Source of the DNA: GWE2-42-39 sp963668595
GTDB taxonomy: Bacteria; Bacteroidota; Bacteroidia; Bacteroidales; Prolixibacteraceae
Assembly (NCBI GenBank): GCA_963668595.1
Contig: OY764876.1
Span: 3,844,001 to 3,908,000, forward strand
DNA: 64,000 nt
Direction: 5' to 3'
Shown: piece by piece, positions 11,701-19,867 of the stretch
Layout of the letters: the number at the start of each line of letters is the position of its first letter
Position numbering within the stretch: the stretch's first letter is position 1
The notes under the pieces: model-generated
Told to the model about the DNA's origin: nothing
The model's database searches: none
Seen by the model: only the letters and a program-made list of their open reading frames with translations
Made by a program: the position numbers and the translations under genes

Positions 11701-14700
11701 CGGATTTGAACATACAGTTCCAGATGCATCAATTCAGTTCTCGGTAAAACCTGGCCAGAATTATGCAGTTAAGTATCCGTTAACGACAGCAGGGTGTGCT
11801 CCTGTTCCTCCGATGGTTGCAATAAATGATGCTATTACCGGGTCAAAAAATCAAATGTTAGTTATTCCTATTTTGAATAATGATAGCGGTATTCCTACCG
11901 GATCAACATTTAGCCCGACTACTGCAACATCTGTTCACGGTGGTACTTTGATCGTGAATGCGAACAATACAATCAGTTATGTTCCCGCATTGAATTATGT
12001 TGGAACAGATCAGTTTACCTATCAAGTTTGCGATACAACAAAGGTAAGCCGTTGTGCCCAGGCGACTGTTTCGATTACTATACCTCTAGTGAATAGTTCT
12101 CCTGTTGCTCAGCGTGATTCTTATACGGCTTATCAGAATACTCCTCTTGCCGGTAATGTAGCAAGTAATGATTCTGATCCGGATGGAGATGCCTTAACAT
12201 TTAAGGTGTTGACAAACCCGACAAAAGGTACGGTAAGCATGAATACTAATGGTAGTTTCACCTATACTCCGGTTGCAGGGGCTAAAGGTACGGATCAGTT
12301 TGTATATCAGGCATGCGATAATTATGTGTGTGTTGATCAGTATGTAGATATTTCATTCTTCAATAATGAACCAGTTGCTCAGGATGACGTGTTTACTACC
12401 GAATTAGATAAAACTGTAAATGGATCACTGAAGCTGAATGATAGCGATCCAAATAGTGATCAGCTTACGTATGTTACAACACCGATTGTTGCGCCACAGC
12501 ACGGACAGTTAACTATCCTGGCAACCGGAACATTTACTTATATTCCTCAACCCGGCTATAGTGGAACAGATTCATTTACCTATCGGGTTTGTGATAACGG
12601 AACGCCATCGAAATGTTCTGATGCACAAGCAACAATCACGGTAAATAAACCGTTAAATCATGCTCCGATTGCAGTGAATGATATTAATAATACCCTGATT
12701 AATACTCAGGTAACGGGGAATCTGCTGACGAATGACTACGATCCGGATGGAAATCAAATAGCGATTATTACTACTCCGTATGCTTCTCCGTCTTTTGGAT
12801 CAGTTGTAATTCATGCAGATGGAACCTATGTCTATACACCTGTCAATAATTTTGAAGGCGAAGATGTTTTCATGTATGTGATTTGCGAAGTTGGTACTAG
12901 TCCAATTCTTTGTGATACGGCAATTGTAACAATTGAGGTAAGACCGATAGAAACCGGAAACCGTGCGCCTGTTGCTAACGAGGATGAAATAATGACTGCC
13001 GTAAATAAAGCTGTTAGCGGAAATGTATTATTGAACGACTTTGATCCGGATCAGAATGGTTTCAGCATAACACAAATAACTTCGAATGTAAAGAATGGTA
13101 CACTTACTTATAATAGTAGTGGTACTTTTACTTATACTCCTAATGCAAATTTTGTGGGCGACGATCAGTTTGTTTATGAAATATGCGATAACGGAACGCC
13201 ATCGCAATGCTCGCGTGCTACGGCTACGATTAAAGTATTACAACCGGGCGAAGGCAATACTGCTCCGTTTGCTGCAGATGATGCAGTATTTACAACAGGC
13301 TCGCCAATTAATGGTGATGTGAGTCAAAATGACTCTGATCTGGATGGAAATAAACTTACTTTCTCCATTTTTAGTAATCCGGCAAAAGGAACACTAACAA
13401 TGCAAGCAGATGGTAAGTTTGTCTATACGCCTAGTGCAACAGCAAGTGGAGCCGATCAGTTTGTTTACCAGGTTTGCGACGATGGAACTCCTTCGAAATG
13501 CAGTAAAGCAACGGTGTATGTTACCATGATTGTTAATCGTACCCCTGTTGCAATAAATGATTATGCTACTTTGACTCAGGGCGAGAGTGTTACCGGAAAT
13601 GTGTTGACCAACGATTCAGACCCGGATAATAATCAGCTTTCTGTTAAAACAACACCAATAACCGGAGCAAAACACGGATCAGTAACTTTGAGCGCGACGG
13701 GTGCTTATTCGTATTTACCGAACGCTAGCTACGTAGGAAAAGATAGCATTGTTTACGAGGTTTGTGATAACGGAATTCCTTCGAAATGTGCTCAGGCTAA
13801 ATTGGTATTCACGGTTGAAGAGATTGTTGGAGACAGACAAGCAACCAACGACATTAATACAACAATTCAGGATCAGTCGGTAACGGGTAACGTATTAATG
13901 AATGATAACGACTATCCGGTAGCCAGTTCTACGGTTACTGTTTATCAAACTCCATTGAATGGATCGGTGAATCTGAGCACAAACGGCGACTATACTTATA
14001 CCCCGAAAGCAAACTTTGTTGGTGAAGATTATTTCTACTATATCGTATGCAATCCGGAACCTCCGGCTGACTGTGATACAATGAAAGTGACAATCAATGT
14101 ATTGAAGAAAGAAATCAAGAACGGTCCGATTGCAAATAACGACGAAACAGAGACAACGACCAATACGCCAGTAGCAAGTAACTTGTTGGCGAACGACTAT
14201 TCTCCGTCAAACGAACCATTGAGTTTGAATGTGAATCCGATTAGCGCACCGCGATACGGTACGGTTGTTATCGAACCGAATGGACGATATACTTATACTC
14301 CTGCCACAGGTTATAGGGGAGTGGATTATTTCACTTACGAGGTGTGTGGATTAATTACTGAAATATGTGCTACAGCAACGGTAACTATTCAGGTACAGCA
14401 CAAAGAAGAAATGAGCATTTTTGCTGCGGATGATGCATTCTTTACATATGGAACGGCAATCTCCGGCAATCTGCTGGAAAACGACCGACTGCCCGCAAAC
14501 GGAGTGGTAAGAACAAATCGTAATCCTGTTACGGCTCCTAAAAACGGAACGATTACAATTAATATTGATGGAACATTCACTTATACTCCGAATGATGGTT
14601 TCGAGGGAGTTGACAATTTTGCGTATGAAATATGCGAAACAACAGTTGGCATCTGCGATAATGCAACGGTAAACATTACTGTTCTTCCAAAACCTGTTAT

Positions 14701-16132
14701 TGCAGCTGACCTTTCTATTACCAAGACTGCACCGGCAGAGTTGTGGGTTGGTCAGACAATTTCGTATGAATTAACAATTACTAACCTTGGTCCGTCAAAA
14801 GCAACCAATGTGGTGGTCGGCGACTACTTGCCGGTTTATATTTTGAATCCGGTTTATAGCCTTGGAACCAGTTCTGCAAAATATCCATGGAAAAATAGCC
14901 TTGCAGTTGAATCACTTGCCCTGAATGAGGTATTGAAAATAACCATTACTGGAACGGTAAGCAAAGATTCACCGACACTGATTCAAAATTATGCTTCGGT
15001 ATATAGCGATGTAATTGATCCGAACTTCGGAAATAACCTTGCTTCTGCAAAAACAGAAATCAATCGCAGTCCATTCATCGTTGTTGCGGGTGGCTCTGAT
15101 ATTGCTGTTGGTTGTTGTAACAAGCAAGGAATTATTCTTGATGCAAGCAAAACTACCGGCGAAACAGATCTTCATTTTAAATGGGAACCTGCATTGTATC
15201 TCGATAATCCATTCAGTGCCACACCGCGATTTACTCCTGGCGAAAACATTCAGTACACGCTTACTGTATCAGACGATAATGGCCTGTCGAGCAAGCAAGT
15301 TATAAATGTACGAATTGCTGATTGCCCGGTTGCTGTAACCGATGGAAACGTATTTGTTGAAAATGCATCGGAAACCATCTTGGCTGATGCTTCCGAAAGT
15401 ACCGGAACCGGATTGTCGTATCGCTGGTGGAGTAATGATGGTGTTATTCTGAATGGCCAGACCAACTCAACTGCACAGGTAAGTGGGTTAGGTAAATATT
15501 ATATTGAGATTACAGATGCTTATGGTTGTACCGATCTCGACTCGCTGGTTGTTGGATTGTACATTCAGGCTGTAAACGATGTTGCTCAAACGGAACTGAA
15601 TACCAGCGTCGATATTAATGTGCTTCGTAATGATATTCCGCAGGGAGCAATTGATCCGGCAAGTATAACAATTACGTCTGCTCCAAAACATGGTACAGCA
15701 ATCGTTGTTGCCGACTCGTTGATCAATTATTCACCAAATCCATATTTCGCAGGAACCGACGAATTTATTTATCAGGTGTGCGACTACTTTAGAAATTGCG
15801 ACAATGCCAATGTGCTTGTAATTGTTAACGATGAAACCTTGTTTGTTCCGGAAGCATTCTCTCCGAACGGCGACGGCGTGAACGACTTGTTCGAAATCAA
15901 AGGTATTTCAGGATATACGAAAGTGGAACTCGAAATTGTTAACCGTTGGGGTAATAAGGTTTATTCATCCCAAAATTATGGACTCGGTGAAGGAAGAGAT
16001 GGTTATTGGGATGGAGTTGCCAATGCGGGACTTCGTTTGGGCCAGGGACCGGTTCCAACCGGAACATACTACTATATTCTTCAGTTTAATAATGGAGAAC
16101 GTGTGGCCGGTTCTGTTTATATCGACCGATAA
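5774..16132 (+). CDS. Giant repeat adhesin with gliding-motility (type IX secretion, type B) C-terminal domain
   Basis: The protein has 3,452 residues. The start is TTG at 5774: an in-frame TAA at 5768-5770 closes the frame just upstream, and TTG gives a complete signal peptide (MNRSILILILSILAVTTKVA, cleavage before QDAF). The order is: PKD-like module shared with the two upstream genes (about 22-130); Big-type domain (about 230-330); eight ~97-residue bacterial Ig repeats, two divergent and then six near-identical (about 327-1102); another Big domain; 2.5 copies of a 168-residue Ig-like unit (about 1267-1693); about eleven cadherin-like/tandem-95 repeats (NDSDPDGD, GTFTYTPN, DQFVYEICDNGTPS; about 1780-2975) and one more near 3270; a DUF11 domain (ADLSITKTAP, about 2978-3090); PKD-like domains; and a CHU_C/gliding-motility C-terminal domain (AFSPNGDGVNDLF to SVYIDR, about 3357-3452). 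The last domain directs type IX export and surface attachment in this phylum. The protein is probably a very long surface adhesin. The ligand is unknown. Confidence 0.93.
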   Translation: MNRSILILILSILAVTTKVAAQDAFTPYIGNTYNYQVNDHAGSNYEWKVYDQLVPLTETDGSKYDFIGLTNTNSIQIKWLALGQYFLLVTETDATGCTNTKAVRIEAISNADKVLITSVSSSQCYALPASLNDVVIPLSFLDENDNPLAASDFDITVNYTLDGIAQPAQVVTFANQNLHISGNALSSDPVSNTPNTIVITSATDINNLPILPVPVAGQNTHTHTVLRDIIAPIVNNLATNTPRPTITGTAQLRAGETLTVVAKGFTYSVGDGYLSISGNNWSLAIPNLPGRPLSVGANTVTATITSSTCSTSKSGTGTVTVDLTRPTIDIQNEPVYVVNTNPYPVTIQFSEDVTGFTIDDILVANGTASDFVAVNANKYTIVVTPDGNGNIIINIPEAAATDLVGNTSIVAPQAQTRYDIDPPVVEIKNAPTHVTDLSPYTVTFDFSENVSDFDANDISVTNGSFSNFTKVADDEYTALITPNGSGNITIDVPVNSARDITGRYNDAPAQAITIYDSLIPGVAILNAPVAVNSNTPYTVTIQFTEDVTGFALSDITVGNGTASNFTTVDGRTYTADITSDGNGNITIDVAANVAQDAAGNNNTAASQVVTLLDTVVPQVSILNAPAIVNTTSPYTVTIQFTEDVTGFALNDITVGNGTASNFITVDGRTYTADITPDGNGNISIDVAAGVAQDAAGNNNTAASQVVTLLDTVVPQVSILNAPAIVNTTSPYTVTIQFTEDVTGFALSDITVGNGTASNFITVDGRTYTADITPDGNGNITIDVAANVAQDAAGNNNTAATQVVTLFDTGVPQVAILNAPAIVNTTSPYTVTIQFTEDVTGFALNDITVGNGTASNFITVDGRTYTADITPDGNGNISIDVAAGVAQDAAGNNNTAASQVVTLLDTVVPQVSILNAPAIVNTTSPYTVTIQFTEDVTGFALSDITVGNGTASNFITVDGRTYTADITPDGNGNITIDVAANVAQDAAGNNNTAATQVVTLFDTGVPQVAILNAPAIVNTTSPYTVTIQFTEDVTGFALSDITVGNGTASNFTTVDGRTYTADITPDGNGNITIDVAAGVAQDAAGNNNTAATQVVTIFDNVSPVIPTVANLVTDDTTPLLTGTASVGVGETLSVTVNGITYTQGDGNLTVAGTNWSLQIPVGNAIPDGLYDVTATVTDAATNSSTDITSGELKIRRLPTLTVISKECSIDLTTYTITFSSDGTVSCDQSYAVVGNQISNILSGTNVVLTATSEGLVTTLAVSAPNCACPVVAAPVSGGDKAVCFGTANPALSATVGAGETADWYDASTGGNLLVSGSTSYTSTETVAGTHSYFAETRNSTTGCKSSTRTEVRLTIYALPTITVSAAPICSADLLTYSVGVSVANGTVTSTAGTVVNAGGNNWTISGIASGTNITLTVTDTNNCVGTLAVSAPNCNCPVVVAPVSGGDKAVCFGTVNPALSATVGAGETADWYDAATGGNLLVSGSTSYTSTETLAGTYSYYAETRNSTTGCKSSTRTEVRLTIYAQPTITVSAAPICSADLLTYSVGVSVANGTVTSTAGTVVNAGGNNWTISGIASGTNITLTVTDTNNCVGTLAVSAPNCNCPVVAAPVSGGDKAVCFGTANPALSATVGAGETADWYDASTGGNLLVSGSTSYTSTETLAGTYSYYAETRNSTTGCNSSTRTEVRLTIYEQPTISFAQATANIPAGVAQTYSVNGNVAYVYQWQLKYPDNHTENLTSVTNLTESLTLTTTGTYLLTVKATNANNCESAVATKTITVSSNSSPVAVNDTPSTIETVPVSGNMLTNDSDPEGGALSVVSVGSQTNQNVNVTGTYGVLDWSADGSFNYTPNTSMDALDVNETVTDIFTYTIQDPQGNQASAQIQVSITGLQNTVAITVNSYCNNGLPSVSYSVTANYTVTSLSVKWIDSQSQIVAQDSGLPLNGTMLWPGAEKNSLGNAIDWPGWIFSGSRWVEGADGFEHTVPDASIQFSVKPGQNYAVKYPLTTAGCAPVPPMVAINDAITGSKNQMLVIPILNNDSGIPTGSTFSPTTATSVHGGTLIVNANNTISYVPALNYVGTDQFTYQVCDTTKVSRCAQATVSITIPLVNSSPVAQRDSYTAYQNTPLAGNVASNDSDPDGDALTFKVLTNPTKGTVSMNTNGSFTYTPVAGAKGTDQFVYQACDNYVCVDQYVDISFFNNEPVAQDDVFTTELDKTVNGSLKLNDSDPNSDQLTYVTTPIVAPQHGQLTILATGTFTYIPQPGYSGTDSFTYRVCDNGTPSKCSDAQATITVNKPLNHAPIAVNDINNTLINTQVTGNLLTNDYDPDGNQIAIITTPYASPSFGSVVIHADGTYVYTPVNNFEGEDVFMYVICEVGTSPILCDTAIVTIEVRPIETGNRAPVANEDEIMTAVNKAVSGNVLLNDFDPDQNGFSITQITSNVKNGTLTYNSSGTFTYTPNANFVGDDQFVYEICDNGTPSQCSRATATIKVLQPGEGNTAPFAADDAVFTTGSPINGDVSQNDSDLDGNKLTFSIFSNPAKGTLTMQADGKFVYTPSATASGADQFVYQVCDDGTPSKCSKATVYVTMIVNRTPVAINDYATLTQGESVTGNVLTNDSDPDNNQLSVKTTPITGAKHGSVTLSATGAYSYLPNASYVGKDSIVYEVCDNGIPSKCAQAKLVFTVEEIVGDRQATNDINTTIQDQSVTGNVLMNDNDYPVASSTVTVYQTPLNGSVNLSTNGDYTYTPKANFVGEDYFYYIVCNPEPPADCDTMKVTINVLKKEIKNGPIANNDETETTTNTPVASNLLANDYSPSNEPLSLNVNPISAPRYGTVVIEPNGRYTYTPATGYRGVDYFTYEVCGLITEICATATVTIQVQHKEEMSIFAADDAFFTYGTAISGNLLENDRLPANGVVRTNRNPVTAPKNGTITINIDGTFTYTPNDGFEGVDNFAYEICETTVGICDNATVNITVLPKPVIAADLSITKTAPAELWVGQTISYELTITNLGPSKATNVVVGDYLPVYILNPVYSLGTSSAKYPWKNSLAVESLALNEVLKITITGTVSKDSPTLIQNYASVYSDVIDPNFGNNLASAKTEINRSPFIVVAGGSDIAVGCCNKQGIILDASKTTGETDLHFKWEPALYLDNPFSATPRFTPGENIQYTLTVSDDNGLSSKQVINVRIADCPVAVTDGNVFVENASETILADASESTGTGLSYRWWSNDGVILNGQTNSTAQVSGLGKYYIEITDAYGCTDLDSLVVGLYIQAVNDVAQTELNTSVDINVLRNDIPQGAIDPASITITSAPKHGTAIVVADSLINYSPNPYFAGTDEFIYQVCDYFRNCDNANVLVIVNDETLFVPEAFSPNGDGVNDLFEIKGISGYTKVELEIVNRWGNKVYSSQNYGLGEGRDGYWDGVANAGLRLGQGPVPTGTYYYILQFNNGERVAGSVYIDR
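7334..9079 (+). repeat. Six in-frame 291-bp tandem repeats inside the giant adhesin
   Basis: Six consecutive 97-codon units start at 7334, 7625, 7916, 8207, 8498 and 8789. Each encodes a Big-type Ig domain (TIQFTEDVTGFAL, DITVGNGTASNF, YTADITPDGNGNI, VAQDAAGNNNTAA). Units 3 and 4 of the protein series (7625-8206) recur as 8207-8788 with only a few base differences, clustered in the first ~40 bases. This indicates a recent 582-bp (two-unit) duplication. The repeats stay in frame, so copy number can change by slippage or recombination without breaking the gene. Confidence 0.95.
9572..10850 (+). repeat. 504-bp tandem repeat, about 2.5 copies, inside the giant adhesin
   Basis: Units start at 9572, 10076 and 10580; the third stops after about 270 bases. 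Each full unit encodes 168 residues made of two parts, an Ig-like segment (GETADWYDA, TGGNLLVSGSTSYTSTET) and a second segment (NGTVTSTAGTVVNAGGNNWT) ending in a cysteine-rich link (SAPNCNCPVV). The copies are almost identical at DNA level, so this block also looks recently amplified. Confidence 0.92.
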
Positions 16133-16137
16133 AACTT

Positions 16138-16177
16138 TTCCCTGCATGTGTGGGAATGCCCGGCTATTTTTTTATTC
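16138..16177 (+). terminator. Candidate terminator after the giant adhesin
   Basis: A short hairpin (TTCCC at 16138-16142 paired with GGGAA at 16152-16156) begins six bases after the adhesin stop codon and is followed by T-rich sequence (16167-16173 and beyond). The stem is only five base pairs, so the call rests mainly on position and the T tract. Confidence 0.4.
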
Positions 16178-16238
16178 TTATTTTTTTTGAAACAAATGTT
16201 GCGTTTTTTGGCAATTGTTTTGTTTAATATTGTTATTG

Positions 16239-16256
16239 GTTCAGAACAGTCTGAAC
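16239..16256. promoter_or_regulatory. Perfect 7-bp inverted repeat upstream of the hemolysin III gene
   Basis: GTTCAGA (16239-16245) and TCTGAAC (16250-16256) are perfect inverted arms around a 4-base spacer, ending 17 bases before the start codon at 16274. It could be an operator or a small leader hairpin. No regulator can be assigned. Confidence 0.3.
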
Positions 16257-16273
16257 TCAAATCACTTTAAGTC

Positions 16274-16921
16274 ATGAGCAAACAGAAAATTTACCGCGAA
16301 CTTACCGTTGCAGAAGAAATCATAAATAGTGTTACCCATGGAATCGGAACATTGTTGAGTATTGCTGCATTGGTTTTGCTGATTGTTTTCGCGGCTATAA
16401 AAGGTAATGCATGGCATGTCGTCAGTTTTACCATATTTGGTAGTACTTTAATTTTATTGTATCTCTCGTCAACCTTATATCATAGTTTCAGCAAACCAAA
16501 GCTGAAGGATCTTTTTGCCCGTTTTGATCATGCGGCAATTTTCTTCCTGATAGCCGGAACTTATACTCCTTTTATGCTTTCAACATTACGCGGAGTACTC
16601 GGATGGGGGCTTTTGTCTGTAATCTGGATTTTGGCTATTGGCGGAGCTATAATTCGTAGTATTTATGTTACCCGCTTCCGCAAATTGATGGTGGCTATTT
16701 ATGTATTGATGGGCTGGATGTTTGTATTTGCCTTTCGTACTATGATGGCGATAACTCCGTTTGAAAGTTTGTTATTCCTTTTTATTGGTGGTATTCTCTA
16801 TACTGTGGGAGTTATTTTTTATGTATGGCGAAGCCTTCCTTATGCGCATGGCATCTGGCATTTGTTTGTGTTGGGCGGAAGCATTATGCATTTCTTTGCG
16901 GTGCTGAATATTCTTGAATAA
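16274..16921 (+). CDS. Hemolysin III / PAQR-family (TrhA-like) membrane protein
   Basis: The protein has 215 residues, a usual length for bacterial hemolysin III proteins, with about seven hydrophobic helices. Family signatures are present in order: an N-terminal NSVTHGIGT, SSTLYHSF at the end of the second helix, FDHAAIFFLIAGTYTPF, and a C-terminal HGIWHLFVLGGSIMHFF. The conserved His and Asp residues in these motifs form a zinc-type site in PAQR proteins. Bacterial members have been linked to membrane homeostasis (TrhA) rather than proven hemolysis. The gene stands alone, 141 bases after the adhesin and convergent with the peptidase gene to its right. Confidence 0.9.
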   Translation: MSKQKIYRELTVAEEIINSVTHGIGTLLSIAALVLLIVFAAIKGNAWHVVSFTIFGSTLILLYLSSTLYHSFSKPKLKDLFARFDHAAIFFLIAGTYTPFMLSTLRGVLGWGLLSVIWILAIGGAIIRSIYVTRFRKLMVAIYVLMGWMFVFAFRTMMAITPFESLLFLFIGGILYTVGVIFYVWRSLPYAHGIWHLFVLGGSIMHFFAVLNILE

Positions 16922-16937
16922 TTGGAGGTAAAAGCAA

Positions 16938-16967
16938 CAAAGGCCCCCGGAATCCCGAAAGCCTTTG
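16938..16967. terminator. Bidirectional terminator hairpin between convergent genes
   Basis: CAAAGGC (16938-16944) pairs with GCCTTTG (16961-16967) around a GC-rich loop. It lies in the 74-base gap between the convergent hemolysin III and pmbA genes. Read on the minus strand, the stem is followed by a T-rich stretch, which suits termination of the peptidase transcript. Confidence 0.6.
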
Positions 16968-16995
16968 CAATAATCTGAGGTATGTAGCTGTTTGG

Positions 16996-18312
16996 TTACA
17001 TTCCACTAAAATCAACATTGGCGAACATCAGCGAAGGAGTGCGCCAGCTTGAATCAGTACGTTCATCGGTTCCTACTTCAACCAAATTGGCCCACAAGTC
17101 GTGCATGTTGCCGGTAATATTCATTTCTGAAATAGGTTTGGTCAATTCACCATTTTCAATCAGGAAACCTTCAATTCCATACGAGAAATCGCCAGTTGAA
17201 CTATTGCAGTTTCCGCCATTGAATCCGGTTACTAAAATTCCTTTCTTCAACGATTTTACCATTGCTTCAAGGTCTTTATCTCCTGTTTGGAAAACCAGGT
17301 TCGAGCTGTCTCCCGAGTTGGGTGTCATTTCGAGTTTCTTTCCGTAATAAGTATCGATAAAATAGGTTTTGAGTGTTCCTTTGTCGAAGATGGTTCGTTT
17401 CTGCATTGCAATTCCTTCCCCGTCGAACAGGCGGGAACCGCGTCCGCCAATAATGAGCGGGTCGTCGGTCAAGGTGAATTTCTCAGAACCAAAAACCTGA
17501 TCCATTTTATCCACCAGGAACGAATTTTTTTGCTGAATAGAACTTCCATTTAGTGCACTGATCACCGGACCAAGCAGACGGCCAACTCCGCGATTTTCTA
17601 CAATCATGGTGTATCTGCCCGAGTCGGTCTTGGTTTGTCCGATTTTACCCAAAGCACGTTTCAGTGCAGTTTCGGCAATACCTTCTTTTTTCAGCTGATC
17701 GAAAGCAATCGTGGTTTTATAGTCGTACGATTCAGGACGTGCTTCGCCACCATTTACAGTCACTTGTGCGTTCAATGCAAAATAACTGCTTTGGGTGTCG
17801 CCTTCGAAACCATTGCTGGCAACCATAATGCGGGACGATAATCCGTCGCTGTAGCTGGCCGATACCGAAATAATGCGGTCATCTTTTTGGTAGATTTCGT
17901 TCTCCACATCAAAGGCAAGATCGATTTTTGTTTTGGCATCTACCGATTCGAAATTCGGATCTGCACTTTGCAAGTCCGGACCATCTCCTTTGTAGTACAT
18001 TTCTGGTTCGGGTAATGTACGGAATTCGTCTTCGGCCAAATAGCGGGTTGCTTCAATGGCTTGTTCAATAAAACGAGCCAGTTCTTCTTTTTTCAAGCGA
18101 TTGGTCGAGATGGCTGAGTATTTTTTGTCCACGTATAAACTGATGGTCAGTTTACTTTGAATAGCCTCTTTTAGCGTATCTATTTTCTTTTCGCGTACTT
18201 CTACATCGCTGTTTTTGCTTTCCGAAATGGTAACACGCGCCTGATTTGCTCCTTTCTCAATGGCATGGTTCATTGCCCATCGTGCCAAACTGTATTTTTC
18301 TTCTTTTGTCAT
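16996..18312 (-). CDS. pmbA: TldE/PmbA-type subunit of the TldD-TldE metallopeptidase
   Basis: The protein has 438 residues from ATG 18312 (MTKEEKYSLARWAMNH). A longer frame reaches TTG 18360 but overlaps the upstream tldD by 20 bases; the ATG leaves a normal 28-base gap. The sequence shows the PmbA/TldE body: an N-terminal alpha/beta domain (ARVTISESKNSDVEVREKK), a central GRYTMIVENRGVGRLLGP region and the C-terminal DSSWRTPSLMFANVDFSG end. There is no HExxxH motif, as expected for the non-catalytic TldE partner. In other bacteria TldD and TldE form a heterodimeric tunnel protease that degrades small unfolded peptides, for example in microcin and RiPP maturation. No signal peptide is visible, so this subunit should be cytoplasmic, unlike its apparent partner. 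Confidence 0.85.
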   Translation of the reverse strand: MTKEEKYSLARWAMNHAIEKGANQARVTISESKNSDVEVREKKIDTLKEAIQSKLTISLYVDKKYSAISTNRLKKEELARFIEQAIEATRYLAEDEFRTLPEPEMYYKGDGPDLQSADPNFESVDAKTKIDLAFDVENEIYQKDDRIISVSASYSDGLSSRIMVASNGFEGDTQSSYFALNAQVTVNGGEARPESYDYKTTIAFDQLKKEGIAETALKRALGKIGQTKTDSGRYTMIVENRGVGRLLGPVISALNGSSIQQKNSFLVDKMDQVFGSEKFTLTDDPLIIGGRGSRLFDGEGIAMQKRTIFDKGTLKTYFIDTYYGKKLEMTPNSGDSSNLVFQTGDKDLEAMVKSLKKGILVTGFNGGNCNSSTGDFSYGIEGFLIENGELTKPISEMNITGNMHDLWANLVEVGTDERTDSSWRTPSLMFANVDFSGM

Positions 18313-18340
18313 TTTTTCAGAATTTACGGTTGATACTAAA

Positions 18341-19867
18341 TCAGGCGTTGGTACCGCCAACAGTTAATTTTTTCACCAATACTGACGGTAATCCGCAGGT
18401 TACCGGAACCGACTGTCCGTCTTTGCCGCAGGTCCATGTGCCATTGTCAATTTTATAGTCATTGGCAGCCATGGTAATATCGGCCAGCGCCTGTGGCCCG
18501 TTCCCGATGATGTTGATGTCTTTGATTGGCTGAGTCAGTTTTCCGTTTTCAATTACGTAGCCCGATTTTACAAAGAAGGTGAAGTCGCCAGCGCCGATTT
18601 TTACTTCTCCATTGCTGAAATTGTCAACGAATATACCGTATTTCACTTCCGAAATAATGTCTTCCAGTTGAGCCTGTCCCGGATCCATATACGTAGCGCG
18701 CATACGAGGGATAGGCACATGGCGGAACGATTCGCGCCGACCATTTCCGGTAGATGGAATTTTATAATAGTTGGCACTGATCCGGTCGTGAATGTAACTG
18801 TTCAGAATGCCATCTTTTACCAGGTATGTTTTTTGTGCTGCAATTCCTTCGTCGTCCACATTGATCGATCCGCGGTTCATCGGCAGCGTTCCATCATCAA
18901 TAATATTGATAAAGCTTTCAGCTACTTTTTTGCCCAGTTTATCAGCAAAAATCGATGTGCCTTTGCGGTTGAAGTCGGCCTCAAAAGTGTGTCCGATTGC
19001 TTCGTGCAGCAGAATTCCAGAACCTCCGGCTCCCATTACCACTGGCATCTCGCCTGCTTTGGGTTTGGTGGCTTCGAACAACAACGAGGTTTGCTTGATG
19101 CCTTCATCGGCCAGTAAATCAACCAGCTCGTCATTTAAAAACTCGAATCCCTGACGATATGATCGGGAAACGTAAGAGTTTTCGATGCGCTTGTCTTTCT
19201 GCATCACAGTTACCAAACCTAAACTACACAATGGGCGGTAGTCGTAAGCCAGCGTTCCTTCCGAGTTGTACAGCATGGTGTAGGCTGTTTCGTCGCTCAG
19301 GTAAGCACTCACTTTTATAACCCGTTCGTCCATCGAAAATACTTTGTCGTTCAGTTTCTGTACGTATGGGATTTTGTCTTTTACTGAAACTTCTTCCCAG
19401 CTTTTCTGAACAGCATAATAATTTGACGGAATATTTTCACTGATATTTACTGCTGAAGTCTGGATTGTTCCGCTGGCAATGTTGGCAGCAGTTTGTGCTG
19501 CTTTCATCATGGCTTCCATCGTAATGGTCTCAGAATAAGCGAAACCTGTTTGATCGCCATTCAGCACGCGGATGCCCACGCCGTAATCAATGTTTGAAAA
19601 AGCACGGTTCACTTTTCCATCTTGCAATGCAAGACTATTGCTCATTTTGTGTTCGAAGAACAGGTCGGCATAAGTTCCGCCTTTGCTCATGGCTGTTGCA
19701 ATTACTTTTTGCAACATGGGCACATTTACTTCAAAATGTTCAAGATACGCTTTTACTTCCATAGATACGTTGGGTCCGTTACAGGATTGAAACAGAGGAG
19801 GTAGCAGGATAGTTCCCGCAGCCACTGCTCCGCTCGATTTTAAAAAATGTCTGCGATTGATACTCAT
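18341..19867 (-). CDS. tldD: TldD-type metallopeptidase with a Tat signal peptide
   Basis: The protein has 508 residues. The N-terminus is a twin-arginine signal (RRHFLKSSGAVAAGTILLPP) with a cysteine at about residue 29 in a poor lipobox context (LFQSC). The body is TldD: HEAIGHTFEAD carries the HExxxH zinc-peptidase motif, followed by GTLPMNRGSINVDDEG and a cysteine-containing C-terminal segment (GTWTCGKDGQSVPVTCGLP). It is the first gene of a two-gene unit with pmbA. Canonical TldD is cytoplasmic and works with TldE; here only TldD has an export signal. Either the two act separately, or the N-terminus is not used as a signal. Tat-signal TldD proteins are, to my knowledge, annotated in other Bacteroidota, so the feature is probably genuine. 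Confidence 0.88.
   Translation of the reverse strand: MSINRRHFLKSSGAVAAGTILLPPLFQSCNGPNVSMEVKAYLEHFEVNVPMLQKVIATAMSKGGTYADLFFEHKMSNSLALQDGKVNRAFSNIDYGVGIRVLNGDQTGFAYSETITMEAMMKAAQTAANIASGTIQTSAVNISENIPSNYYAVQKSWEEVSVKDKIPYVQKLNDKVFSMDERVIKVSAYLSDETAYTMLYNSEGTLAYDYRPLCSLGLVTVMQKDKRIENSYVSRSYRQGFEFLNDELVDLLADEGIKQTSLLFEATKPKAGEMPVVMGAGGSGILLHEAIGHTFEADFNRKGTSIFADKLGKKVAESFINIIDDGTLPMNRGSINVDDEGIAAQKTYLVKDGILNSYIHDRISANYYKIPSTGNGRRESFRHVPIPRMRATYMDPGQAQLEDIISEVKYGIFVDNFSNGEVKIGAGDFTFFVKSGYVIENGKLTQPIKDINIIGNGPQALADITMAANDYKIDNGTWTCGKDGQSVPVTCGLPSVLVKKLTVGGTNA

Noticed and set aside
18313..18360. Upstream TTG start for the pmbA gene
   Set aside because: It would overlap tldD and add a Pro/Thr/Val tail absent from the family; ATG 18312 is a better fit.
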